NCBI RefSeq assembly: GCF_051106095.1
Contig: NC_135792.1
Coordinates: 13,821,501-13,885,500 of the forward strand
Source of the DNA: Pogona vitticeps
Lineage: Eukaryota > Chordata > Lepidosauria > Squamata > Agamidae
DNA: 64,000 bases
Reading direction: 5' to 3'
Part shown: piece after piece, positions 10,507 to 20,619 of the stretch
Numbering within the stretch: position 1 is the first letter of the stretch
Layout of the letters: the number at the start of each line of letters is the position of its first letter
Notes under the pieces: model-generated
Told to the model about the DNA's origin: nothing
The model's input: only the letters and a program-made list of their open reading frames with translations
Databases searched by the model: none
Position numbers and translations under genes: made by a program

Positions 10507-12040
10507 TTGAATTCACACAGCTACCTTGACCTAGGTTTAGCTGTACAAACGGAGATCCCTCAGCTTTGCTGCCCTTGGCCTTCGCTATGTCCCCTCAGAG
10601 TTTCCCTAAACTCAGGACACGCTGGCCAAAACACCACAGCCTTTGCTTTGGGCCACTCCCCCCACAAAAAATGGACTCCACAGAGCTCCCCTGTCTCAGT
10701 TTTTTACTCTGAAGCTTCAGCGCCCCTCTACTAGGCTTTGCTCCCCTTGAGCCAAACACTAGAAGGTGACCCATGTAAGCAAACACGGGTTCGAAAACAC
10801 ACGTGTAAGCTTGGACAGAGAGCAATCAGGAGTTTGCACATGCTAAAATAGGCTGAAGAGTCCAAATTCAGCCAGCCATGCTACAACACTCCTTCTCGCA
10901 GGTCTGCCCACATAAGAACACCCTGGTACTCTCAGATATTATTGTGAAAAGGTCAAGTGGGCTTTGTAGTCCTTAGACTTAACTTGCACCACTGACAGGA
11001 CTCTAAGTAAGCTAGGCCGAGGCAGCACTCTCAGATGACCCTATGACAAGTGTACTGTTCAGGAAACCAAATGAGTTTTATAATCTTTATTTTATTAAAG
11101 AAAAAGCATGTTACTAGATATTCAAAGCCAAATTAAACCAAAACAAATAAGCTAGCATTGTGCTGTTTAGTTACACCGATGTAGTGAGGCAAAGAAAACA
11201 TGAAAAATATAAAAGAGTTCAAAAACCTTATTAAAAATACAAAAAGACATTAAAAAGAATCAAAACAGTTCCAGAACAAGAAATCATTAGTAAAATACAA
11301 AATAATCCAAGTAGGTTATAATAAGGCTATAGTCCTCAGTGGTACTATAGAATAAAAACCCCTAAACAAAAGTAAAAATCCATTATATGTCCCATAGTCC
11401 TTAGAAAAGAAAAATCCAGTGAATATACCATAGTCCTTACAAAATTACAAGAGCATAGTCCATATGGAGTATTCCAAGAAAAGAAGTCCATAAAGAATAT
11501 TCCATAGAACAGTCCATAGAAAATAGTCCATGCATAGTCCTTAGGAAAAATCCCATAAGTCCAAAAGCAGTCCAGCAAATCATAGAAACCAGTCCATGTA
11601 GGTAGGTCACCAGACTGAAAGGTCGGTCTTGGAAAGACAAAGTCCATAGAGAAAAAGTTCCTTTTTCAAGAGTAACTGGCAAGGGCTTAATGCACCTTCC
11701 CACGATGTCATCCAATCAGAGTTCGTTACTAGGCAAACAGTTCTGTTGTACCACATGACTTCCTTCCCATACGCACCAGATGTTATTTGGGTTTTCTGTG
11801 GTTTATCAAACAGTCACAACAATTCCCATCTATCTAATCACACAGAGTCCTTTCTCAGGCCTTCAGAATAACATTCTCTCTGGTCGCCTAGAAAACAATT
11901 TGTCAGCATAGCACAGATACTATATACAAAGAAACAAAATGGAACCTCTCTGGCTCACTTCATAATTACAAAACCCATATGCCTTTAAAAGATTTTAACT
12001 CAAAAACCCATCTCATCACAACCCACGCTCTCCACTTCAG
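10507..12040 (-). repeat. probable second LTR nested in the gypsy leader
   Basis: The leader between Gag and the right LTR is about 1.8 kb, unusually long. At 10493-10506 a primer-site-like CTCTGGCACCAATC is followed by TGAATTCACAC, as if an unrelated minus-oriented LTR began there. Further right come an A-rich poly(A)-signal-like zone (11080-11110) and an array of imperfect AGTCCATAG-like repeats (11330-11650). The sequence at 180-660 resembles part of it. Ends are not proven. Confidence 0.35.
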
Positions 12041-12105
12041 ATGATCCTAACTGAAGACCCTTGCTCTGGGCATGATTTTGCCAAGGCTTTACTGGAATAC
12101 TCTGA

Positions 12106-12123
12106 TCCCGCCGCTGGACACCA
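12106..12123 (-). other. primer-binding site
   Basis: On the plus strand GCTGGACACCA lies seven bases inside the right LTR. Its complement starts TGGTGTCCAGC, as expected for priming by the CCA end of a tRNA. The same site recurs beside the LTR at 35468. The tRNA was not identified. Confidence 0.65.
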
Positions 12124-12130
12124 ATTTTAT

Positions 12131-12562
12131 TGTAACAGCCACCTTATACCTCACAAAGGGGCCATTACATCACACTTAATCACTCTTAGTTTCCACTGCC
12201 ACCAACCATTCCCTCAAATAAAGCTTCAGGCCAAAGTATGATTTCAAAATAAAAACTTAGGTTCATTGTGTACAAACAAAAGGAATGGTAAATCACTTGA
12301 ATATAAATAATAAAGCAATCACTATAATAATATAACAATCACACTCACACTCTCACAGACCCTCACTATATAGCACAGTTCTTACCTCTTAATATTTCCT
12401 AGCCCTATCTCAAAGCCCTATCTGGCCCTATCTGAATCACACCATTCACTCCCCTTATATACAACAGCTCCACCCCTTATGTCCCACCCTCCGTCACGCC
12501 ATTGGTAGATGGCACACAGCTTCAGCAGTGACGGGCAGGTGATGTCATAGCTATATGTAACA
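12131..12562 (-). repeat. 5' LTR of the Gmr1-type element
   Basis: This 432-bp LTR begins TGTAACAG and ends TGTAACA, pairs with 4917-5368 and is followed by the target duplication CCCTC. Confidence 0.9.
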
Positions 12563-12769
12563 CCCTCTTTTTTTCTATGAAGCAATAGTGATGGCATGCA
12601 TTAGCTGTAGTTTCCTGATTTCATCACTTCATTGCCCTAAGCCAAGAAAAGAACTTGTGAAGTCTGTTCAAAGTAGAAGAACACCTCCCTTTTCTTTCTA
12701 GCATACAGTTGGTATGAGCATGCTATAGTGCCTGCTTAGTGATAAGGTAAATCCATCCTTTATTTATTT

Positions 12770-13160
12770 ATTTAATTTATACCCCGCCCATCTAGACCGA
12801 AGTGTACTCTGGGCAGCTAACAATAATAGATAGAGTAAAAACGTATAATAAAATAAAAACAACAACAGTAATATTATGGTTCAAGATGGGAAAAATATTC
12901 AAGTGATGGGGAAGCCATAAGTTTGCTCTTTAAAACACCCAGCGAGGGAGCCAGACACATCTCTGGGGGCAGACTATTCCAAAGGCGAGGGGCCACTGCT
13001 GAGAAGGTCCGGTTTCTTGTTCTCTCCCTCCGGGCCTCCCTCAGCGTTAGTCCCCTCAGCCGCCCTTCCTGGCTAGAACAAGTGATTTGAGCAGATCTAG
13101 GTGGGAGGAAGCATTCCGCTAGATATCGAGGTCCTAAACCTTTTAAGACAGACATGTACT
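12770..13160 (-). mobile_element. L2-like LINE 3' end
   Basis: The minus strand encodes RTFSAVAPRLWNSLPPEM and APSLGVLKSKL, the C-terminal signature of L2/CR1-type LINEs. It ends in a TTTATTTATTTATTTAA (plus-strand) tail beside ATTTATACCCCGCCCATCTA. It is a short 5'-truncated copy just upstream of a TDRD12 exon. Confidence 0.7.
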
Positions 13161-13189
13161 ACCTAAGGATTATCTTTGGGTTTCATTAG

Positions 13190-13282
13190 GTTACTAGGTA
13201 CATTAATAACAAGATCAGAGGAATACCACATGAAGCAAAAATAGTCCTTGCACTGAAGAACACAGTTTGGTTGGATCCAGTG
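13190..13282 (+). CDS. TDRD12: TDRD12 exon (second Tudor region)
   Basis: TDRD12 is a Tudor-domain putative RNA helicase of the germline piRNA pathway, which silences transposons. This 93-base exon encodes [11 protein letters not shown], then [16 protein letters not shown], closely matching the vertebrate TDRD12 stretch after the helicase and second Tudor core. It follows a CATTAG acceptor and ends at a GTATGT donor, in phase 0 at both ends. The preceding exon should lie outside the window to the left, since nothing matching the earlier Tudor sequence was found here. The gene continues on this strand to 50042 and converges on SLC7A9, as in other vertebrates. Confidence 0.88.
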
Positions 13283-14091
13283 GTATGTAATACAATATTA
13301 AATATTTTTTTCTGTCTTATACTATAATCATGAATGAACCAGATGCAATAAAACCCGTTGGCCCCAGGTTTGTGTCCACATATTGGATCTCTGCCTGGAA
13401 ACATATAAACTGGGCAACTATAAGAAGGACTATACATTGAAGTTAGATTTCACAAAGTCCAGTATTAAAACAACTATTTCATATTTTAACAGTATAATTG
13501 ATTATAACAGTTGGATATCTCAGTGCAAGTGATTGGTTTGAGAATTGTATATCAAAGTAAATGGCTTGTATCCTGTTGCTAACTCTGGCGGCACTACAGG
13601 AATGACATTGCTGGAAGTGACAGATTGCCATTAATTAAAGGGTTCATTTTTCAACTTCAGGTCCACTGCCTTAGAGTTGCAGTGTTGGCTTTCAGCTAGT
13701 CAGAGATGAGTACTGTATAAGCCTTCAGATGTTGTTGGAATGCACTTCCCATTACTCATCACTGCTGACTGTGATGGTTAGTAGTGATGGAAGTTGCAGT
13801 ACAGCAAACATAGCACAGAGCCAAACATTCCCTATATACTTGTTAATTACTTGAAAATCTAAAAAATTTGGCATGCTGAAGCATTGTTGGGACTTCTTGC
13901 AGCACTTTTTACAGTGGACACCTCTCATCTGAATAAAGATGTACTTAGTGATTAATTTAAGCCAGTTCAGGTCAGTTTTGTGTTCATAGCTAAAAGGAGA
14001 CAGTGTTGGAACAGTGACAGTAGAAAACAGTGAAATGTTGAACCTTATAAACTGTGTGAAATTGAACACTACTTATTCATTTTATTTCCAG
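13283..14091 (+). other. TDRD12 intron, no further feature seen
   Basis: Ordinary A/T-rich intron sequence. No repeat family or conserved element was recognised. Confidence 0.6.
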
Positions 14092-14261
14092 GTTCGAGTC
14101 ACCAGACTTCTAGATCTGAAAACGTGTATCAATGAATACAACATTCGCTCTGAGATCTTGTCTACTGGATTAGGAGTCGATAACCCCAAACACATACCCG
14201 AACTCCAAAAATTACTTAGAGATGCAGAAACAATTCACAAAAAAGGAGACTTGCCTGCATT
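14092..14261 (+). CDS. TDRD12: TDRD12 exon (end of second Tudor region)
   Basis: After a polypyrimidine-AG acceptor the 170-base exon reads LLDLKTCINEYNIRSEIL, then STGLGVDNPKHIPELQKLL, matching the conserved NVRAEILSMGMGIDNPEHI block of mammalian TDRD12. It starts in phase 0 and ends after two bases of a codon at a GTAAGA donor. A TAA in the same frame spans the donor, so the frame would close if the intron were kept. The next exon (27342) supplies exactly the one base needed, giving leucine across the junction. Confidence 0.9.
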
Positions 14262-16018
14262 GTAAGAGGATAACCTTGTTGTCTTTCCCCCCTAAAAATG
14301 AATGCTTCTTTTTTTAGTTATATAAATTTTGAGCACTTATGACCCGTCTATTGCACAAGCAAACAGCACTCGTTAAAACAACAGCACTTCCGTTTCAGCA
14401 CAGAGGTACTGAGCAACTGCTCACTCTCATTGGAATTGTTCATAATATAGGTCAATTGCATTAACTAGGGTTCCAAATTCAATAGCTTTATGACACTTGG
14501 TCCTTTTAAAAACTCCCTCCTCTTCACAGATTACTACCTTGTCATGGCGAAGGGGATTAAGTAATTCAAAGAAGCTATGGGCTGTGCCATGCAGGGACAC
14601 CCAAGATGGACAGATCATAGTGGAGAGTTCTGACTAAATGCGATCCACCTGAGCATGAACTGGCAAGCCACTCCAGTATCTTTGCCAAGAAAACCCCATG
14701 AACAGAAACAAAAGGCTAAACGATATGACGCTAGAAGATGGGCCCCTCAGGTTGGAAGCCGTCCAACATGCTACTGAGGAAGAGCAGAGGATAAGTACAA
14801 GTAATTCCAGAGCTAATGAAGTGGTTGGGCCAAAGCTGAAAGGATGTTCAACTGTAGACATGCCTGGAAGTGAAAGTCCGATGCTGCAAAGAAGAATACT
14901 GCATAGGAACCTGGAATGTAAGATCTATGAACCTTAGTAAACTGGATGTGGTCAAACAGGAGATGGCAAGAATAAACAGTGACAGTGAACTAAAATGACG
15001 GGAATGGGCAAATTCAATTCAGATGATCACCATATCTACTATTGTGGGCAAGAAGCCCGTAGAAGGAATGGAATAGCCCTCATAGTCAATAAAAGAGTGG
15101 GGAAACCTGTACTGGGACACAATCTCAAAAATGATAGAATGATTTCAGTAGGAATCCAGGCCAGACCTTTCAACATCATAGTAATCCAAGTTTATACACC
15201 AACCACCGATGCTGAAGATGCTGAAATTGACCAATTCTATGAAGACCTACAATACCTTCTAGAATTAACACAAAAGAAAGATGTTCTTGTCATTATAGGG
15301 AACTGGAATGCTAAAGTAGGGAGTCAAGAGATAAAAGGAACAACAGGTAAGTTTGGCCTTCGAGTTCAGAACGAAGCAGGGCAAAGGCTAATCGAGTTTT
15401 GTCAAGAGAACGATCTAGTCATCACACTGTTTTCCAACAACACAAGAGGCGACTCTACACATGGACATCACCAAATGGGCAATACCGAAAGTAGATTGAT
15501 TACATTCTCTGCAGCCAAAGATGGAGAAGCTCTATACAGTCAGCAAAAACAAGACCTGGAGCTGATTGTGGCTCTGACCATCAGTTTATTTTACAAAATT
15601 CAAGCTTAAACTGAAGAAAGTAGGAAAAACCACTGGGCTAGTCAGGTATAATCTAAACCAAATCCCTTATGATATGAAGAATAGATGTAAGGAACTAGAT
15701 TTGGTGGACAGAGTGCCTGAAGTACTATGGATGGAGGCTCTTAACATTGTACTGGAGGCAGCAACAAAAACCATCCCAAAGAAAAGGAAATGCAAGAAAG
15801 CAAAGTGGCTGTCTAACGAGGCCTTACAAATGGCAGAGAAGGGAAACAAAATGCAAGGGAGATAGGGAAAGTTAAAGAAAATTGAATACAGACTTCCAAA
15901 GAATAGCAAGGAGAGACAAGAGGGCCTTCTTAAATGAACAATGCAAAGAAATAGAGGAAAATAATAGAATAGGGAAAACCAGAGATCTGTTCAAGAAAAT
16001 TGGAGATATTAAAGGAAT

Positions 16019-16565
16019 ATTTTGTGCAAAGATGGACATGATAAAGGACAAAAATGGTAGGGACCTTACAGAAGCAGAAGACATCAAGAAGAGGTGGCAA
16101 GAATACACAGAGGAATTATACCAAAAAGATCTGGATGTCCCAGACAACCCAGATAGTGTGGTTGCTGACCTTGAGCCAGACATCCTGGAGAGCGAAGTTC
16201 AAGTGGGCCTTAGAAAGCATGGCTGTGACAGTCATCCTTTTTGGCAGCTACGTATTGTGCCCTTACAAAGGTTCCAGTTGTGTTTTCCTCTCACTGCCAC
16301 CAGTGGATTACCTCAGTGCACAATATAAATGAAGTTTGTCAAAACACTTGTCTTGTGAATGCAAACAGAACTTATTTATTGAAGTGAAGCCAGTTTAATA
16401 ATCGCAGAAGTTCTTCAGATGAACATTGTACACAAGGAAATCATTAACAAGTATCTCAATACATACTTTTCTCTTGCCATATAATTGCCACCTTCTTTAT
16501 TTATCTTATCCACCTTTATCTCTATTAGTATCTGTTCCTTTTCTCTCTGACTAACCAGTCTCTTA

Positions 16566-16596
<31 letters not shown>

Positions 16597-17015
16597 CTGT
16601 ATCTCTCTCTGACTATCTTTCTATCTGACTCTCCCTCCTGCCAAACCTTCATATAGCAGCTGACTTCACCCCTCCAATCCTCTCATAGGCTCATGCAAAT
16701 TAGATCATGACTATGAGTGATGTGGGGCAATCGTCACAATGGTTAACAACAAGGCCAGTGGAGGTGGATGGCAGTATAATTTTGTGCAAAGATGGATATG
16801 ATAAAGGGCAAAAATGGTAGGGACATAACAGAAGCAGAAGACATCAAGAAGAGGTGGCAAGAATACACATATGAATTATACCAGAATTATACCAGAAAGA
16901 TCTGGATATCCCAGACAACCCAGATAGTGTGGTTGCTGACCTTGAGCCAGACATCCTGGAGAGTAAAGTCAAGTGGGCCTTAGAAAGCCTGGCTAACAAC
17001 AAGGCCAGTGGAGGT
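16019..17015 (+). repeat. tandem duplication of about 240 bp within BovB
   Basis: Sequence from ATTTTGTGCAAAGATGGACA at 16019 to the SGGDG region is repeated starting at 16779. The first copy is split by the LTR at 16224-16738 and resumes at 16739. The second copy has no LTR, so duplication preceded the LTR insertion or excluded it. Confidence 0.85.
16224..16738 (-). mobile_element. solo LTR in BovB
   Basis: This 515-bp insert begins TGTGACAG, ends CGTCACA and is flanked by ATGGC / ATGGT, a near-perfect 5-bp target duplication. Its AACTTATTTATTGAA block and its end resemble the Gmr1-type LTRs in minus orientation. A CT microsatellite lies at 16568-16612. There is no internal region, so it is a recombination remnant. 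Confidence 0.75.
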
Positions 17016-17990
17016 GATGGCATTCCAGTTGAACTATTTAAAATCTTAAAAGATGATGTTGTTAAGGTGCTACACTCAATATGCCAGCAAGTTTGGAAAA
17101 CTCAGCAGTGGCCAGAGGATTGGAAAAGATCAATCTACATCCCAATCCCAAAGAAAGGCAGTGCCAAAGAATGCTCCAACTACCATACAATTTCACTCAT
17201 TTCACACACTAGCAAGGTTATGCTCAAAATCCTCCAAAGCAGGCTTCAGCAGTATGTGGACCGAGAACTCCCAGAAGTACAGTGGAACCTTGACTTACGA
17301 ACATTTCTACTTATGAGCATTTCAACTTATGAACAGCTCCATTTGCAAAATTTTGCATTGACTTGCGAATAGAGCTTCGACATACGAATGGAAAAAGGCA
17401 GGGGGAAAGGGCAGGAAATTTAAACCGTTGGTGGCGAAGAGGCTGCTTCTTTGTAGCTCTTTTGCCCCAACGGTTAGAGCAGGGGTCAGGGAACTTTTCT
17501 ACTCCTGGGGTGCAGGAGGAGGAAGGAGAGGCGGGGTGGCTCCGGATTGCTGCTGGGCGTGGGAAGCCGGTGTGCTCCCTGCCCATCCCTGGCATGGGTC
17601 TGCTCACGAGTAAGCACCGCTGAAGGCCCTGGGCAGGGCGCGCAGGTCAGAGAGGCTACGTGGACGGGGATGCGGCAGGGGGAGGAAAGAAAAGCAGCTG
17701 GGTGCCGGTGCTTTGGAAGCCCGGGAAGCCTCCGCAGAGGCTTCGGACTGGTAAAGTGCTGCCTTTTCCTTTTTAAAATTTGTTCTGGGTGGGTTTTGGA
17801 GGGTAGTTTTGGGCTGGGGGTTATGTTTTTGTGTTGTCTTGTTTTTTGGTAGTTTTATTTTTGTAGTCCCAGCGTGGGACTTGCTCCAATGTTTAATTTT
17901 GGATTTTAATTTTAATTTTTTTGCAGTCCCAGCGAGGGACTAGCCGTGTTTATTTTCTTTTTTCATCCTTCTGCCAGAACGGATTGATTG

Positions 17991-18155
17991 GTTCTTCATC
18001 GTGGTCTTCTGTGAATGCACACAACAAGGGTTAATCAGCGCCAGCGATGATCTCCTCGGAACGTTCTAGAGCTTAAATAAAAGAAACAAAGTTGTAGGTC
18101 ATTCATACTGCGCATGCTCCTCCCACCCCCTCCTCAGTTCCATTTCTCCGCCGGA
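17991..18155 (+). repeat. left inverted terminal repeat of DIRS copy 2
   Basis: GTTCTTCATCGTGGTCTTCTG leads into GGGTTAATCAGCGCCAGCG, GAACGTTCTAGAGC and CTGCGCATGCTCCTCCC. All of these return reverse-complemented at the right end. It presumably holds the promoter for Gag, since the long Gag frame opens about 70 bases later. Confidence 0.85.
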
Positions 18156-18228
18156 CGAACTGGTTCTCTTCGGCTAGAGCTCTGTTATTTCGCTTACTAT
18201 TCTCTGGTTTTTTTGGCTTTTTTGACCC

Positions 18229-20619
18229 TTGGCAAGGCAATTCGGCTATTCTACTCTCTCCTGTCCTGACTTGGCTCGGTTTGTGGACTTTGAACTCTGG
18301 TTTTCCCTTGTTTGGCGAGCTCGGGTTTTTCCCGCCCTTTTCAACGGTCTCCGTTGCAGGGCGTTGGTGCGGTTTCAGCTTATGTCCCCCTCCGGCCCCT
18401 TTAGCCGGTGCATAAGCTGTGATAGAAAGCTCCCCTTCCAGGACCGGCACGAAAAGTGTCTTTTTTGTCTCGGGGAATCCCATTCTCCCCAGGATTGCAG
18501 GCATTGTAGGGTTTTTACTAAGCCACCCCTCCGTGCTCGCCAGCAGCGCTTAAAATTTCATCTCTGGAGCGCTGCGTTGGCTGCCTCAGAGCCGTCCCTT
18601 ATGGAGCTTCCCGGTGCGGCAGTTTCTCCGTCCACCTCAAGTAATCTGCCTCAACCTCCTGCCTCTAAGGCTTCTAAGAGGGCTACAGACAAACCTGATA
18701 AAAATTCATCCAAGGAGCCGTCCTCTTCTAAGTCTGCGAAGAATAAGCCTGTAAAGCAGACAAAAAAGAGAGCTGTCAAGCGCTTGGGAACGATAGAGGA
18801 GTTACCTTCCGTCTCGCCCTCCCTACGTTCCCCTGCATTGGAGGAGCCTTCACAAGACAAGGAGTCCTTGTTTGGGGTATCCGCTTCTCTACCCCCAGGA
18901 CAGTCTGAGCCACCCAGGATCCCGGGGACCGCTTCCCCAACACCTATTCGGCTTGCTGCAGCCACCGCAAGCTTGGTGTCTCCGCCCAACAGCCCTGAGT
19001 CTATCGGGCGGGCGTCTTCGGCTCACTCCTCCACTTCGGCTTCCTCGACACCGCCGCCGCCGCCGCGGAAGAGGTCTCGCAAAACTAAACGTATTTCCAA
19101 GCGACGGCATCGATCACCCCTTCGCCATTCTCGGCGCCGACGTCACTCGTCAGATGACTCCTCTTTGTCATCCTCCCCGCCGAGGAAGCATCGACGTCGA
19201 CACCGACGGCGCTACACCTCCTCTTCGCCCTCGACTTCGCAGGACAGGCGTCGACGCCGAAGGAGGGCAAAATACATCTATGTTTCTTCCTCCTCGTCTT
19301 CATCTCCACCAAGGAAGCACCGACGTCGTCACCACTTCGACGTCGAGGAGCTTCCGCGACCTGCTCTGCTTACCGACCATCCCAGGGGTGTTACTGCCCC
19401 TGTTTCATCTGTGACGTCTGTCGCCGCCGACCCTCAGCGTCTTTCTACAGCGGATTTCCGACCTGAGCTTCGAGCTCGCAAAAAAGGACATTCTCCCTTA
19501 TCAGAAGAAGGGGTTCCCTTTTCGGACAGTTTCTCTGATTCTGAGGAGGAACCTCCTCCTCCAGAGGACAAGGAGGATTTGCCAGTGGGTGACACTGTGG
19601 GATCCGACACTGGTGACCCCCATGCATCCTCTCCGTCGGAAGACTTCTCATCTTACTCACAGATGCTCACACGAATGGCCAAGGTCCTTAAACTACAAAT
19701 GGACACACCAGCTCCTCCAGAGGAGGATCTCATTTTTGGAGATATTAATAGTGAACGGTCTCCTCCTCCCACTATGTCTTACCTTTCTGTTCTTACTACT
19801 ATCATCAAGGATTTTTGGGATCAACCTTCTACGACGCCTGCACTATCTCGGCGCACTGAGAATCTTTATCGTGTGTCTGGGGAGGATTCCAAGTTTCTCC
19901 TGAAACATCCTATACCCAATTCCTTGATTGTTGAGACTAGTTGCACCAGACCAACAGGGAAGTCGCACGTTACCCCCACTAATAAGGAGGGGGAAAAGCT
20001 TGAGGTTCTTGGCAGGAAGATTTATTCTCTGATTGCTTTTATTCTCAGAGTGGCGAATTACCAAACTGCTCTGGGAGCTTATCAGAAGCAATTATGGCTA
20101 AAAACTTTGCCGGGTTTGCGGTTAATACCTGAGGATATCAGACAAGATTTTCTCAATACCTACGAGGAAGCTCAGACTGTTTCAAAGTATCTTCGTATAG
20201 CTACTAGACATTCTGTAGAAGCTGCAGCTAGAATTTTAATGTCGGCTGTTACTCTCCGTAGGCACGCCTGGCTGCGAGCTGCCAATATTCTGGATGATGT
20301 CAAGGTGAAAGTTGAAAATTTGCCATTTGACGCCTCTGGTCTTTTTAATGAAAAGACCGACTCCCACTTGGAGGAATTACACAAGGCAAAAAAGACTGCC
20401 AAATCTTATTATATTCAGCCTCAACCGAAGTTTAACAGGTACCAATGGAAGAAACCTTACAGCCAATATGGACAAGGCTCTCAGTTCAAACAGTTTAAGC
20501 CTCAGTCGCAGGCTAGGTCTTCCAATACTGCTTCTTCTTCTAATACTTACCGCTCTCAGCATTCCCAGCGCCGTCAGGGATTCAAACAACCTGTCAAGAA
20601 ATCAAAACAGTACCTTTGA
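18229..20619 (+). CDS. DIRS Gag-like protein with SR-rich region (fossil)
   Basis: A 796-residue open frame. Residues about 61-95 hold a Cys/His cluster (CISCDRKLPFQDRHEKC, LFCLGESHSPQDCRHC), also seen in the other DIRS copies. Residues about 140-190 are Ser/Lys/Pro-rich. About 270-380 form a strongly basic Arg-Ser region (RKHRRRHRRRYTSSS, PPRKHRRRHHFDVEEL) like that of SR splicing proteins. The later part is helical-looking and includes AARILMSAVTLRRHAWLRA. The C-terminal tail is rich in Gln, Ser and Tyr. The role by family is a nucleic-acid-binding Gag. The SR-like part is unusual and its role is unknown. The start lacks an initial ATG, so the true beginning may be ATGTCCCCC near 18381. Confidence 0.75.
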   Translation: MARQFGYSTLSCPDLARFVDFELWFSLVWRARVFPALFNGLRCRALVRFQLMSPSGPFSRCISCDRKLPFQDRHEKCLFCLGESHSPQDCRHCRVFTKPPLRARQQRLKFHLWSAALAASEPSLMELPGAAVSPSTSSNLPQPPASKASKRATDKPDKNSSKEPSSSKSAKNKPVKQTKKRAVKRLGTIEELPSVSPSLRSPALEEPSQDKESLFGVSASLPPGQSEPPRIPGTASPTPIRLAAATASLVSPPNSPESIGRASSAHSSTSASSTPPPPPRKRSRKTKRISKRRHRSPLRHSRRRRHSSDDSSLSSSPPRKHRRRHRRRYTSSSPSTSQDRRRRRRRAKYIYVSSSSSSSPPRKHRRRHHFDVEELPRPALLTDHPRGVTAPVSSVTSVAADPQRLSTADFRPELRARKKGHSPLSEEGVPFSDSFSDSEEEPPPPEDKEDLPVGDTVGSDTGDPHASSPSEDFSSYSQMLTRMAKVLKLQMDTPAPPEEDLIFGDINSERSPPPTMSYLSVLTTIIKDFWDQPSTTPALSRRTENLYRVSGEDSKFLLKHPIPNSLIVETSCTRPTGKSHVTPTNKEGEKLEVLGRKIYSLIAFILRVANYQTALGAYQKQLWLKTLPGLRLIPEDIRQDFLNTYEEAQTVSKYLRIATRHSVEAAARILMSAVTLRRHAWLRAANILDDVKVKVENLPFDASGLFNEKTDSHLEELHKAKKTAKSYYIQPQPKFNRYQWKKPYSQYGQGSQFKQFKPQSQARSSNTASSSNTYRSQHSQRRQGFKQPVKKSKQYL

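Larger units (their letters stand above)
4912..12567 (-). mobile_element. Gmr1-type Ty3/gypsy LTR retrotransposon fossil
   Basis: Two direct LTRs (4917-5368 and 12131-12562) bound the element, flanked by the 5-bp target duplication CCCTC (4912-4916 and 12563-12567). A purine tract abuts the left LTR and a primer-binding site abuts the right LTR, so the element reads on the minus strand. Order in element direction: leader, Gag (from about 10310), protease-like stretch, integrase (8155-7030), reverse transcriptase (about 7024-6347), RNase H (6381-5638). Integrase before reverse transcriptase is the Copia-like order known in vertebrate Gmr1-like members of Ty3/gypsy. By eye the LTRs differ at roughly 4% of sites plus small gaps, so the copy is not recent. 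It is broken by several changes and carries at least one nested MITE. Confidence 0.9.
14500..17279 (+). mobile_element. RTE-BovB LINE, 5' part
   Basis: This is the first part of one BovB LINE lying sense in a TDRD12 intron. The 14698-14937 and 14995-15609 segments encode the start and the apurinic-like endonuclease (YYCGQEARRRNGIALIVN, VLVIIGNWNAKVGSQE). 15674-16328 and 16929-17280 encode the linker and early reverse transcriptase (TEAEDIKKRWQEYTEELY, NKASGGDGIPVELFKIL, FIPIPKKG-like YIPIPKKGSAKECSNY). Several frameshifts interrupt the single long frame expected, for example between the endonuclease segment ending at 15609 and the next. It also contains a local duplication and a solo LTR. It breaks at 17279 and resumes at 24003. 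The 5' limit is approximate. Confidence 0.9.

Noticed and set aside
10435-10825. Small open frames on both strands in the gypsy leader.
   Set aside because: No recognised domain; the region is leader or LTR-like sequence.
12041-12241. A 66-codon frame over the right LTR.
   Set aside because: It crosses the primer site and LTR boundary and reads as non-coding sequence.
16568-16612. CRISPR-like or regulatory array.
   Set aside because: It is a plain CT microsatellite inside a solo LTR.
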